Origin: Mycoplasma sp. CAG:776
GTDB taxonomy: Bacteria; Bacillota_I; Bacilli_A; RF39; UBA660
Direction: 5' to 3'
Assembly: GCA_000438195.1 (NCBI GenBank)
Contig: FR903077.1
Coordinates: forward strand, 5,720-69,719
Length of the DNA stretch: 64,000 bases
The position numbers were made by a program, and so were the translations under genes. The notes beneath the pieces were generated by a model. It was not told the DNA's origin. It ran no database searches and saw only the letters and a list, made by a program, of their open reading frames with translations. Positions 1-7,628 of the stretch are shown here, in pieces (the stretch's first letter is position 1; each line of letters opens with the position of its first letter).

Positions 1-2
1 TA

Positions 3-761
3 GGGAAAGAAATAGTAAGGTTTCATACAATTATTTGGCCATGTTTATTAATGGCTCTTGATTTACCTCTTCCTAAAAAAGTATTTGGCCATGGTTGGTT
101 AAAAATTGATGGAGGTAAAATTTCTAAAAGTTTAGGAAACTATAAAGATCCTCGCGAATATATTAATGATTATGGAGTAGATGCTGTAAGATATTATGCT
201 TTAAGAGAAGTTTCTTTTGGAAATGATGGTAATTTTTCTGAAGAAGCATTAATATCAAGAACGAATAGTGATTTAGCAAATACCTTAGGAAATTTAGTAA
301 ATAGAACTATTTCAATGTCTCATAAGTACTTTGATGGATATACAAGTAATCCAGAAGTAATAGAGCAAATAGACCTTGATTTAATAACAAATGTAGAGGC
401 TTTAAAAGAAATTGTAGAGCAAAAGATGAATGAGTTAAAAGTAAATGAAGCGATAGACGAGATTATGGAAGTTTTAAGAAAGTGTAATAAATACATTGAT
501 GAAACAACCCCATGGACTCTTGCTAAAGATGAAACAAAAAAGGAAAGACTTGCAACTGTACTATATAATCTATTAGAATCAATACGCATATGTGCTGTAT
601 TATTAAACCCATTTATTCCAAGTACTTCAAACAAAATATTAGAGCAACTAAATACTAAAGAAATAAGTTATGAGAGTATCGAAAAATTTGGTAAGTTAGA
701 AGAAAATATAAAATTAAATCAACCAAAAATCTTATTTAATAGAATTGAAACTAAAAGCTAG
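3..761 (+). CDS. metG: Methionyl-tRNA synthetase, C-terminal part (gene enters from the left edge)
   Basis: Charges tRNA-Met with methionine in the cytoplasm. The reading frame is open from base 3, so this is the 3' part of a longer gene; an internal ATG at 51 is not the start. The class I signature loop is present as KISKS in the stretch GGKISKSLGN, followed by the helical anticodon-binding domain (TPWTLAK, about residues 155-165 of the visible part). The protein ends near residue 253 without the C-terminal tRNA-binding domain that some homologues carry. A terminator overlaps the stop codon. The family is certain; the N-terminal catalytic half lies outside the window. Confidence 0.95.
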   Translation, partial: GKEIVRFHTIIWPCLLMALDLPLPKKVFGHGWLKIDGGKISKSLGNYKDPREYINDYGVDAVRYYALREVSFGNDGNFSEEALISRTNSDLANTLGNLVNRTISMSHKYFDGYTSNPEVIEQIDLDLITNVEALKEIVEQKMNELKVNEAIDEIMEVLRKCNKYIDETTPWTLAKDETKKERLATVLYNLLESIRICAVLLNPFIPSTSNKILEQLNTKEISYESIEKFGKLEENIKLNQPKILFNRIETKS

Positions 762-778
762 GAAAAATCCTAGTTTTT
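758..778 (+). terminator. Rho-independent terminator of metG
   Basis: CTAGGA (758-763) pairs with TCCTAG (768-773) around a four-base A loop, followed by TTTTT. It overlaps the metG stop codon and separates metG from the convergent gene ending at 777. Confidence 0.8.
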
Positions 779-1310
779 AAATTAAATGAATCAAACCCAA
801 AACAAACAAAATAACAGCACCAATAATATTCGCATATACTCCAAGTAATTTATTAGCGAATCTCCCACCAATAATACCTAAATAAGTAAATGTAGCACTA
901 CAAATAGCAAAAATAAACATAGCTAAATAAATATTAGAAGTGATAGCTTTTAAGCCTAAACCAAGTGAAAAACTATCCAAACTAACCCCAAAAGAAAAAA
1001 TAAGCATTCCAACGAGTGATAAATTAAAATGTTCTTCTTCATGTCTAATAATATCAATAATCATTTGTAAAGCAATAATAATTAAAATAAAACCTAATAA
1101 AATATCATATTTAATCTCAAATATTTGTAACAACTTATCCCCAAGTATCACTCCCAAAAAAGGCATCATAAAATGCATAGAACCTACAATTAGAGCTAAT
1201 TTAAGAGCTTTTCTATTAGACACATTAAACATACCCATTCCTAAAGATAAAGAAAAAGTATCCATAGAAAGAGCTAATCCAATTAAAAGAAGACTAAAAA
1301 ACTCTCGCAA
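777..1310 (-). CDS. MntP/YtaF-family membrane protein, putative manganese exporter
   Basis: A 177-residue, six-helix membrane protein built from two related halves. Each half opens with the same acidic motif: SMDTFSLSLG (Asp17) and SLDSFSLGLG (Asp112). This internal pseudo-symmetry is typical of the MntP (DUF204) manganese-efflux family and of its sporulation-linked relative YtaF. The gene is convergent with metG and lies directly downstream of spoIIR on the same strand (41 bp gap), so the two may be co-transcribed; that neighbourhood is mildly in favour of YtaF. Membrane location and family are clear from the sequence; the metal is inferred from the family. Confidence 0.8.
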   Translation of the reverse strand: MREFFSLLLIGLALSMDTFSLSLGMGMFNVSNRKALKLALIVGSMHFMMPFLGVILGDKLLQIFEIKYDILLGFILIIIALQMIIDIIRHEEEHFNLSLVGMLIFSFGVSLDSFSLGLGLKAITSNIYLAMFIFAICSATFTYLGIIGGRFANKLLGVYANIIGAVILFVLGLIHLI

Positions 1311-1351
1311 AGAAAAAACCTCCTAATCAATATTATTAGAAGATTTAATTT

Positions 1352-1855
1352 TTAGAACCCTTGAATTAATTTTTGAACATAAAGTTGATAGTCAACATCA
1401 CTAATATCTTCTTCACTATTTTCTAATAAACAAAGTGGAGGAAATAAAACACACCAGAAATTATTACCTACACCTTCACCTAAAGTAATAACAAGAGATT
1501 CATAATTTCCAGCTTGATATAGAACTCCTTTATAACTTTTAGGAGGAAAGTAATTATCCCCATAACTAATTTCATAAGGAACATTATAATCATCAACAAT
1601 TTGTTCTATTACATTCATATTATCTTGTAAAAGAGTTCTAACTTCACTTACATTTTGAGCTCCATTAATTAAATTATAAATTTCTTTTTCTACTTGATCT
1701 TTAATAATCATCTTTTCTGTTTGATCTTCTAATGAATTACTATTAGCAATAACTCGAAAACGAATAGCTTGATTAGGAATAATAATACTCTCACCTTGAT
1801 TTATAAAAATGGAACTTAAGCTAATTAAAAACAATATAATAATCAATTTTTTCAT
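1352..1855 (-). CDS. spoIIR: Stage II sporulation protein R-like secreted signalling protein
   Basis: SpoIIR is secreted by the forespore and triggers SpoIIGA-dependent processing of pro-sigma-E in the mother cell. The 167-residue product has an N-terminal signal/anchor helix (about residues 3-20), then the family hallmarks IRFRVIANSNS (about 32-42), the Y-x-A-G-x-Y-E-S segment and the block NNFWCVLFPPLC with its cysteine pair near residues 135-143. The ribosome site AGGTGAT lies just before the ATG. In Bacilli that have lost sporulation a stray spoIIR can persist. No other sporulation gene is in the window, so sporulation cannot be concluded. Confidence 0.88.
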   Translation of the reverse strand: MKKLIIILFLISLSSIFINQGESIIIPNQAIRFRVIANSNSLEDQTEKMIIKDQVEKEIYNLINGAQNVSEVRTLLQDNMNVIEQIVDDYNVPYEISYGDNYFPPKSYKGVLYQAGNYESLVITLGEGVGNNFWCVLFPPLCLLENSEEDISDVDYQLYVQKLIQGF

Positions 1856-1927
1856 ATAATCACCTGATATAATTAAGGTAAAAAAAGAAAAAATTATTCA
1901 AATTAGACATAAAAAAGTTGAAAATAT

Positions 1928-1956
1928 TTGACAAAGGAAGAATTAATCGATATATT
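1928..1956 (+). promoter_or_regulatory. Candidate sigma-A promoter upstream of murA
   Basis: TTGACA (1928-1933), 17 bp spacer, TATATT (1951-1956). It lies in the 215 bp divergent region between spoIIR and murA and points towards murA, leaving a leader of about 110 nt. Confidence 0.6.
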
Positions 1957-2070
1957 AATAGTGGTAATTTATTAAAAACTTTTAATATGCACCAAAAAAA
2001 ATATTAAACATAAAAAATAGTATAAGAGCCTATTTATATTACAAAATTCATAAGATAAGGGTGTGTTAAA

Positions 2071-3324
2071 ATGAAACAAATGATAATTGAAGGAAACCAT
2101 AGTTTAACAGGAACAATTAATATTGGAGGTGCAAAGAATAGTGCTGTAGCATTAATTCCGGCCTCAATTTTAGCAGATGGTATTTCTATAATTGAAAATG
2201 TTCCTAATATTTCCGATCGAGATGCGTTAATTGATATTTTAGAAATATTAAATTGCAAAATAAAACTAACTAAGGAAAAATTAGAGATTGATACTACTAA
2301 TTTAAAAAATGCTTTAATAGATGAAAAACATTCTAAAAAATTAAGGGCTTCCTATTATTTTATGGGAGCTTTATTGGGAAAAGAGAAATATGTTGAAATG
2401 TACATTCCAGGCGGATGTAATATAGGGGCAAGACCAATAGATATTCACTTAGATGGTTTTAAAGCTTTAGGAGCAGAAGTAACAATTGAAGGAAATAAAT
2501 ATATTTTAAAAGCAGATAAATTAATAGGAACAGACATATATTTAAGATTTCAAAGTGTAGGAGCTACTATAAATTTAATGCTAGCAAGTGTTTTAGCAGA
2601 AGGGAAAACTGTAATCCATAATGCGGCAAAGGAAGCGGAAATAGAAAATATAGCTGATTATTTAATTAGTATGGGAGCTAAAATAGAAGGCGCCGGAACA
2701 GACGAAATTATAATTTATGGAGTAGAAAAATTAACAAGTGGAAAAATAACAGTTTTACCAGATCGAATTGAAGCAGGAACATATATTATTTTAGGAGCAC
2801 TAGTCGGAAAGAATTTATGTATTCAAAATATCATTCCCAAACATTTAGAAGCATTAACAATTAAATTAAAAGAAATGGGTTCAGATATTAAAATTAATGA
2901 AGATAATATTGTAATAAGTAAAGTAGATAATTTAAAACCAATTAATATAAAAACATTAGTATATCCCGGGTTTCCAACGGATATAGGTCAACCGATGAGT
3001 GTATTGTTAACCCAAACAAATGGAACATCTTTATTTGAAGAAACAATTTGGGAAAACAGAATGGGGCACGTTCCTTCATTAAATAAAATGGGAGCTAACA
3101 TTACAGTTAAAGGGTGTAGTTCTATGATTATAGGCCCTAGTAAATTACATGGTTGCGAAGTAATAGCAACCGATCTAAGAGGAGGAGCTGCTTTAGTTTT
3201 AGCAGGACTTACAGCCGAAGGAATAACTACTATTAATGATGTAGAACATATTTTAAGGGGATACGAAAACATTGATAAAAAGCTAACGAGTGTAGGTGCT
3301 AAAATAGAAATTAGAGAAATATAG
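2071..3324 (+). CDS. murA: UDP-N-acetylglucosamine 1-carboxyvinyltransferase
   Basis: First committed step of peptidoglycan synthesis in the cytoplasm: transfers enolpyruvate from PEP to UDP-GlcNAc; the fosfomycin target. The 417 residues match the family length. The PEP-contacting lysine is in GGAKNS (Lys22) and the catalytic cysteine in PGGCNIGARP (Cys116), so this copy should be fosfomycin-sensitive by sequence. A GGGTGTG ribosome site precedes the ATG. The SGNH-like gene follows after 33 bp and is probably co-transcribed. Firmicutes often carry two murA copies; which of the two this is cannot be told here. Confidence 0.97.
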   Translation: MKQMIIEGNHSLTGTINIGGAKNSAVALIPASILADGISIIENVPNISDRDALIDILEILNCKIKLTKEKLEIDTTNLKNALIDEKHSKKLRASYYFMGALLGKEKYVEMYIPGGCNIGARPIDIHLDGFKALGAEVTIEGNKYILKADKLIGTDIYLRFQSVGATINLMLASVLAEGKTVIHNAAKEAEIENIADYLISMGAKIEGAGTDEIIIYGVEKLTSGKITVLPDRIEAGTYIILGALVGKNLCIQNIIPKHLEALTIKLKEMGSDIKINEDNIVISKVDNLKPINIKTLVYPGFPTDIGQPMSVLLTQTNGTSLFEETIWENRMGHVPSLNKMGANITVKGCSSMIIGPSKLHGCEVIATDLRGGAALVLAGLTAEGITTINDVEHILRGYENIDKKLTSVGAKIEIREI

Positions 3325-3357
3325 TATAGTGTACTATATTTTTTTTGAGGTGAATAA

Positions 3358-4029
3358 ATGAAAAAAAAGATAATACTAATTGCATTAATTGGAGCTATTT
3401 TATCCGTAGTTATCTATTTTTATACTCAAAATAAAGAAATTACAATTGTAGCTTTAGGAGACGGTTTAGCATTAGGAATGACACCATATGGAATAGAAGG
3501 ATACAGTTTTAATGATTATTTAAAAGAAGATTACCTAAATAAACATGAATTAAAAGCTTATATTCATGAGTTTGCAAGTAAAGGAAAAACCATAAAAGAG
3601 CTAATATATGAAATTAAAGAAAATAAAGCTATTACTATTAAGAATAAAAAGATAGAAATAAAACAAGCTATAAATCAAGCAGATATATTAACGATTGCTA
3701 TAGGAATGGATGAACTGGCAAATACAAAAATTACAAATCAAATAAAAAATGAATATTTACATGATTTAGAAGAATTATTAAGCATGATAAAAATGTTAAA
3801 TCAAAACAAAGTAATTATCGTAAGCCTATATACATGGGGTAAGAATGACTTATTGACAATTGAAAAGCTAAATGCCAGCATTCGAGATATGGTATTAACC
3901 AATGATTTTTTATTTATTGATATTAACAAAATATTAATGAAAGAAGAGTATTATTTAAACAAAGAAAGCTTTTATATTAATTATATGGGACATCAAAGAA
4001 TATATGAAGAAATAAAAAAACTATTGTAA
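3358..4029 (+). CDS. Membrane-anchored SGNH/GDSL-hydrolase-like protein with altered catalytic blocks
   Basis: 223 residues: an N-terminal membrane anchor (about 4-23) and an extracellular SGNH-like fold. Block I, normally G-D-S-L, reads ALGDGLALG, so the nucleophilic serine position is glycine. Block III reads AIGMDEL rather than G-x-N-D, and the C-terminal D-x-x-H block reads NYMGHQR, with His kept but Asp not obvious. The fold assignment rests on block order and hydrophobic pattern. I infer a non-hydrolytic or strongly altered relative. It follows murA closely and precedes rpmE, whose promoter overlaps this stop codon. Function in the envelope is likely but unspecified. Confidence 0.6.
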   Translation: MKKKIILIALIGAILSVVIYFYTQNKEITIVALGDGLALGMTPYGIEGYSFNDYLKEDYLNKHELKAYIHEFASKGKTIKELIYEIKENKAITIKNKKIEIKQAINQADILTIAIGMDELANTKITNQIKNEYLHDLEELLSMIKMLNQNKVIIVSLYTWGKNDLLTIEKLNASIRDMVLTNDFLFIDINKILMKEEYYLNKESFYINYMGHQRIYEEIKKLL

Positions 4030-4051
4030 AGTTCTAAAAATATGATATAAT
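4024..4051 (+). promoter_or_regulatory. Promoter of rpmE
   Basis: TTGTAA (4024-4029), 16 bp spacer, TATAAT (4046-4051). The -35 box overlaps the stop codon of the preceding gene. The RNA leader to the rpmE start is about 50 nt. Confidence 0.65.
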
Positions 4052-4107
4052 ACTTAAGACAAACAAATTTACTATGTCAAAAATTTTGATATGGCGGGAG
4101 GTAAAAA

Positions 4108-4320
4108 ATGAAAAAAGGAATACATCCAGAAACAAAAGAAACAACAATTACTTGTGCTTGTGGAGCTACATTCAAAACTCATTCAACAAAAGAAAATATT
4201 CAAGTTGAAATTTGTAGTGAATGTCATCCATTCTATACAGGAGCTCAAGGAAAAGTAAAGAAAACTGGAAATATTGAAAAATTTAATCGTAAGTATGGAT
4301 TAAATAAAGAAGAAAACTAA
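4108..4320 (+). CDS. rpmE: 50S ribosomal protein L31, zinc-binding type
   Basis: 70-residue L31. Four cysteines (C16, C18, C36, C39) in the arrangement CxC...CxxC mark the zinc-containing (C+) form, the one used under zinc-replete conditions. In many Bacilli a zinc-free paralogue replaces it on zinc starvation; none is seen here. A strong GGGAGG ribosome site precedes the start, and a perfect 14 bp terminator follows immediately. It has its own promoter. Confidence 0.96.
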   Translation: MKKGIHPETKETTITCACGATFKTHSTKENIQVEICSECHPFYTGAQGKVKKTGNIEKFNRKYGLNKEEN

Positions 4321-4360
4321 AAAGATGTTGATAAACACTAACTTATCAACATCTTTTATT
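4321..4360. terminator. Bidirectional terminator between rpmE and the convergent XRE gene
   Basis: A perfect 14 bp stem: left arm 4321-4334 (AAAGATGTTGATAA) and right arm 4343-4356, loop of 8, with A/T tracts on both sides. It can end transcripts from both directions and overlaps the 3' end of the minus-strand regulator. Confidence 0.85.
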
Positions 4361-4586
4361 TTAAAATACTTTTTCTATAAGCTTTTCTCTCATCAGTTCT
4401 TCCTACTAAATAATCAATAGAAGTATTATAAAAATCTGCTAATTTATCTAGGGTTTCTACTGGTATGAGACGTTTTCCAATTTCATATTCGCTATATTGT
4501 TGCTGTTTCATTCCTAAATACTTTGCTACTTCTGTTTGTGTAATATCCCTATCTTTTCTAATTTCCTTTAATCGACTGATATTCAT
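4356..4586 (-). CDS. XRE-family HTH repressor of the divergent surface-protein gene
   Basis: 76 residues, essentially only a Cro/CI-type helix-turn-helix: LKEIRKDRDITQTEVAKYLG, then KQQQYSEYEIGKRLIPVETL and the typical tail LADFYNTSIDYLVG. Such single-domain regulators bind as dimers to short palindromes. The divergent spacer carries three ACAA-N8-TTGT palindromes, one inside the promoter of the facing gene, so I infer autoregulation and repression of that gene. A second locus at 17.7-19.4 kb has the same regulator/surface-protein arrangement. Confidence 0.88.
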   Translation of the reverse strand: MNISRLKEIRKDRDITQTEVAKYLGMKQQQYSEYEIGKRLIPVETLDKLADFYNTSIDYLVGRTDERKAYRKSILK

Positions 4587-4611
4587 AGTTCACCTCATTA
4601 TGTATTTTTTC

Positions 4612-4688
4612 ATACAATAGATATTTTGTATTGACTTTACAAAAATAGTTTTGTAAAATAAAAATGATAATACAATGCATGTTTTGTA
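4612..4688. promoter_or_regulatory. Three ACAA-N8-TTGT operator-like palindromes
   Basis: Half-sites at 4614-4617/4626-4629, 4639-4642/4651-4654 and 4672-4675/4684-4687, all with exactly 8 bp between ACAA and TTGT. The middle one is a 9+9 bp perfect inverted repeat (TTTACAAAA at 4636, TTTTGTAAA at 4649) lying in the spacer and -10 of the rightward promoter. Identical spacing in three copies is what an XRE dimer operator array would look like. Confidence 0.75.
4631..4659 (+). promoter_or_regulatory. Promoter of the surface-protein gene at 4723
   Basis: TTGACT (4631-4636), 17 bp, TAAAAT (4654-4659). The central operator palindrome occupies the spacer and part of the -10, so repressor binding would block RNA polymerase. 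Confidence 0.7.
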
Positions 4689-4722
4689 AATGAAGTATCA
4701 CTTCACAATAAGGAGTTTGACT

Positions 4723-6033
4723 ATGAAATTTGAGATATTAAGAAGAAACATTATAATAGGATTAATAGTAATAATAAGTATATGTATATCTGGAGTTATA
4801 AAATCAAAATATCAAACATCAAAAAATATTTCCCTTACAAATGAGAAGACTAATTATGATATAAATAAAATAGATACCATAGCAATCTATACTCAAAATA
4901 AAGATAATTACGATAAAATTGATGTAATTCCTAATACTGGGTATGTATTTGATAATGAAAAAAGCTACTGTACAATAAATGGAGAAGAAGAGCAAAATAT
5001 TACTATCAATTATGATAATAATTCGCAAAGCCTGAGTATAGCACCATTAACAACTAAAAATACAAAATGTTATTTATACTTTCGTTATCCTCATACTATT
5101 CCAGAATTAATAGAAAGTAAAATAATTGATCAAAGAACAGATTTTGATAGTACTTTAGCCTCTAATACAACAGGAACTTTATTTAAGACAGAGGATGATG
5201 ATGGAATTAGTTACTATTTTGCTGGAGCAGTAGATGATAATTATGTAAAATTTGGCGGATATTATTGGCGGATCATCAGGATTAATGGTAATGGAAGTAT
5301 GCGTATGATTTACCAAGGAAAAACACAAGATGCAAAGGGCAAAGATAGTGTCATTAATGAAAGCGTAGCATTTAATATTTTCTCAACAGAATTAAGGGAT
5401 AATGCGTATGTCGGATATATGTATGGAACAGTAAAAAGTAATAATTATGAAGAAGCTCATGCTAATACGAATGATAGTAATATAAAAAAGGTAGTAGATG
5501 AATGGTATAAAGACAATTTATTAAGTTATGCTACATATATAGATAAAAATAGTGGTTTTTGTGGAGATCGAGAAATAAGTAGTGGTTTAGGATATGGAAC
5601 AAATGAAACAGACTATGCAGCATATGATAGGTTATTTGCGCATTTAGAAAAAAAGCCAACGCTAAAATGTTCAAATCCTAATCGTGATTTATACACTGTT
5701 TCTGAAGCCAATAATGGAAACAGAGCTTTAACTTATCCGATAGGCTTAATTACTGCTGATGAAATATCATATGCTGGAGGAATCTGGAACGATGATGAAA
5801 ATAAATACAATTATAGCTTTTATTTATATATTGGTGAGATAGCTTACTGGACAATGACTCCCCATCGATATACCAGTGGAGGATGGGCTGGAAGTTGCTT
5901 ATTGGGAGGAGCTGGACATTTAAGCGCAACTGGTAGTCAAAATGCTCATGGAGTAAGACCGGTCATTAATTTAAAACCAGAAGTTACTTTTAAAGGCGCA
6001 GGAACACTCACAGATCCTTATACAATAGTTTGA
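4723..6033 (+). CDS. Membrane-anchored surface protein with C-terminal DUF6273/C-lectin-like domain (paralogue 1)
   Basis: 436 residues from the ATG at 4723, chosen because AAGGAG (4710-4715) is 7 bp upstream; an in-frame ATG at 4690 has no ribosome site. One N-terminal membrane helix (about residues 8-27) is followed by an extracellular region. A first module ends in TTKNTKCYLYF; a second has FGGYYWRIIRINGNGSMRM; the C-terminal part reads YWTMTP...HGVRPVINLKP. The last motif resembles DUF6273-type domains of Firmicute surface and phage proteins, which I compare with C-type-lectin-like folds (inference). It shares the whole order and many motifs with the protein at 18023. Controlled by the divergent XRE gene. 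Function unknown; ligand binding at the surface is a guess. Confidence 0.75.
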   Translation: MKFEILRRNIIIGLIVIISICISGVIKSKYQTSKNISLTNEKTNYDINKIDTIAIYTQNKDNYDKIDVIPNTGYVFDNEKSYCTINGEEEQNITINYDNNSQSLSIAPLTTKNTKCYLYFRYPHTIPELIESKIIDQRTDFDSTLASNTTGTLFKTEDDDGISYYFAGAVDDNYVKFGGYYWRIIRINGNGSMRMIYQGKTQDAKGKDSVINESVAFNIFSTELRDNAYVGYMYGTVKSNNYEEAHANTNDSNIKKVVDEWYKDNLLSYATYIDKNSGFCGDREISSGLGYGTNETDYAAYDRLFAHLEKKPTLKCSNPNRDLYTVSEANNGNRALTYPIGLITADEISYAGGIWNDDENKYNYSFYLYIGEIAYWTMTPHRYTSGGWAGSCLLGGAGHLSATGSQNAHGVRPVINLKPEVTFKGAGTLTDPYTIV

Positions 6034-6144
6034 ATAAATGACAGCAAACAAATTAATCAAAAACGCTCATATATATTGTTTAAATTATACTATATAAAAG
6101 AATAGTATAAAATCAAACTAATTATAAATTTCTTTATAATACCT

Positions 6145-6172
6145 AAAAGCACAGAAAAAACTGTGCTTTTAA
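6145..6172 (+). terminator. Terminator downstream of surface-protein paralogue 1
   Basis: AAAAGCACAG (6145-6154), loop of six A, CTGTGCTTTT (6161-6170). A perfect 10 bp stem whose right arm ends in T's; lies 112 bp after the stop. Confidence 0.75.
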
Positions 6173-6414
6173 AAATCAAATTAGAAAAAATGCCAAATCA
6201 TATAAAATAAAAACTAAATAGTTATGATATCTCCAGTATATTGAGAATTAGAATTAAATCTATATAAAATAATTGTTGTTTAAAACTAACTATTTATTTT
6301 TAATACTTATTAAACTACTTTTTTGATACTCATTTTAAGTACAAATTACTGTCACATTCAATTTTTCTTTAAAAAAAAAGAAAAATTTGTTATGATATAG
6401 GCGGTGAAGTTACT
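6173..6414. other. Non-coding A+T-rich spacer with promoter before the ECF-like genes
   Basis: No credible reading frame. Near its right end AATTTTTCTT and AAGAAAAATT form an inverted repeat (about 6360-6386), followed by TATGAT (6391-6396), a plausible -10, and a GGCGGTG ribosome site before the ATG at 6415. Nothing else recognisable. Confidence 0.5.
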
Positions 6415-7017
6415 ATGAATGAATTATTTAAAATAAATGATAAAACAATTTATAACATAGACACAACAGTATTATATACATCTTCTTATAGTTATACAGA
6501 TGATGCAATATACTTGATTAACCATAATTGTATTGTAATAACTAAGGAAAGAGGGATAGATTCATATGAAATATCAGATGAAATATACGCTTTTTTTAAA
6601 GAAGAGGAATTAAAAAATAAAAAGGATTTAACGGAACTAGATTATCTCAAGCTAAAAATATTATCTACTTTAAATAAGGATGATCAAGTATTTGTTTTTT
6701 TTAACGTATTAACATATTTAAATCAAGAATTTAATGAAAAGTTAATAGCATATTTAAAACAAAGCCAAAAAAGAATTATAAATTATACAACCGAAATTGA
6801 AGAAACACTATGGTTAGATTACTTAATAGTAATTCATGAAAAAGAAGTTATTATGGAAGGGAAAAAAGAAGCTGTTTTACAAGAAGAAAAAATATTAAAA
6901 AAATTAGGTTTTAGTTTACCTTTCATAGTAGAATTATCAAAGGGATTAAAATATTATCAGGTAGTAGATAAAATATATTTTAATAATGTAGAATTGGTGA
7001 ATGATTTATGGAAATAA
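6415..7017 (+). CDS. Degenerate EcfA1-like ATPase subunit lacking Walker A and B
   Basis: 200 residues. The C-terminal third matches the end of energy-coupling-factor ATPase EcfA1: a D-loop/H-loop-like run, then VIMEGKKEAVL and KILKKLGFSLPFIVELSKGL, equivalent to the usual LLKxLGLDLPxIxELSxxL. There is no GxxGxGKS anywhere, and the Walker B stretch (normally LILDEPT) reads VFFNVLTY (about residues 94-101). The gene overlaps an EcfA2-like gene and then truA. That is the position of ecfA1-ecfA2-ecfT-truA in Bacilli, which supports the ancestry. The frame is intact and has its own promoter, so it may still have a non-ATPase role. Relationship inferred from motifs and position. Confidence 0.65.
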   Translation: MNELFKINDKTIYNIDTTVLYTSSYSYTDDAIYLINHNCIVITKERGIDSYEISDEIYAFFKEEELKNKKDLTELDYLKLKILSTLNKDDQVFVFFNVLTYLNQEFNEKLIAYLKQSQKRIINYTTEIEETLWLDYLIVIHEKEVIMEGKKEAVLQEEKILKKLGFSLPFIVELSKGLKYYQVVDKIYFNNVELVNDLWK

Positions 7018-7628
7018 TGACAATTTTAGAAAATAAACCAAAAGGGCATATTTATGGTTTAATGGGAAATATTAACATAACAACTTTTAATAATAATATA
7101 AGCATCATAAAAGATTATAAATTTAAAGGAACGGTAAAAGAATATCTCAATAATTCAAAGGATATATCTTCTTTAAAAATGGTTTTATTAAATGAAAAAA
7201 ATCTTACTAAATATTCTAACGAATGTTCAATCAGTGAATTAAAAAGAATTTCTTTAGCTAAAGCCTTAATAGAAAATAAAGATTATATAATTTTAGACTA
7301 TTTTGAAAAAGAATTAAATCATACAGAACGTGAATACTTTAAAAGATTATGGAAAAAATTATCGAATGAATATAATAAGACAATTGTTATTTTTACAAAT
7401 GATATAAGAGTAATATGGGATATAGTAGAAGAATTAATTATTGTGGATAAATACCAAGTTATTAACACAATTCCTAAAAGTAATTATGATTTATTTATAG
7501 ACAATTTAAATAAACCAGAGATTTTTAAATTAATAGATTTGATAAAAACTAAAGGAATTCCAATAGAAAATTATCAAGATCCAAAAGAACTGTTAAAAGC
7601 TATTTATCGAATAAAGGAGAACTCATGA
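7008..7628 (+). CDS. Degenerate EcfA2-like ATPase subunit with broken P-loop
   Basis: 206 residues. GHIYGLMGNINITTF (about 13-27) aligns with the Walker A region of EcfA2 (GxIxGLIGxTGSGKST), but the glycines, lysine and serine are gone. The signature/Walker B area reads SISELKRISLAKAL...YIILDYFEKEL, keeping the Asp of LDEP but not E-P. The C-terminus EIFKLIDLIKTKGI...PKELLKAI matches the EcfA2 tail. It overlaps the previous gene by 10 bp and truA by 4 bp (ATGA). The membrane subunit EcfT, normally encoded next, is absent. ATP hydrolysis by the usual mechanism is not expected; a retained structural or regulatory role is inferred only from the intact frame. Confidence 0.65.
   Translation: MEIMTILENKPKGHIYGLMGNINITTFNNNISIIKDYKFKGTVKEYLNNSKDISSLKMVLLNEKNLTKYSNECSISELKRISLAKALIENKDYIILDYFEKELNHTEREYFKRLWKKLSNEYNKTIVIFTNDIRVIWDIVEELIIVDKYQVINTIPKSNYDLFIDNLNKPEIFKLIDLIKTKGIPIENYQDPKELLKAIYRIKENS

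Noticed and set aside
2965..2985. CCCGGG core in murA resembling a Noc binding site
   Set aside because: Only the central part matches the Bacillus consensus and it lies inside a gene; a single partial match is not evidence.
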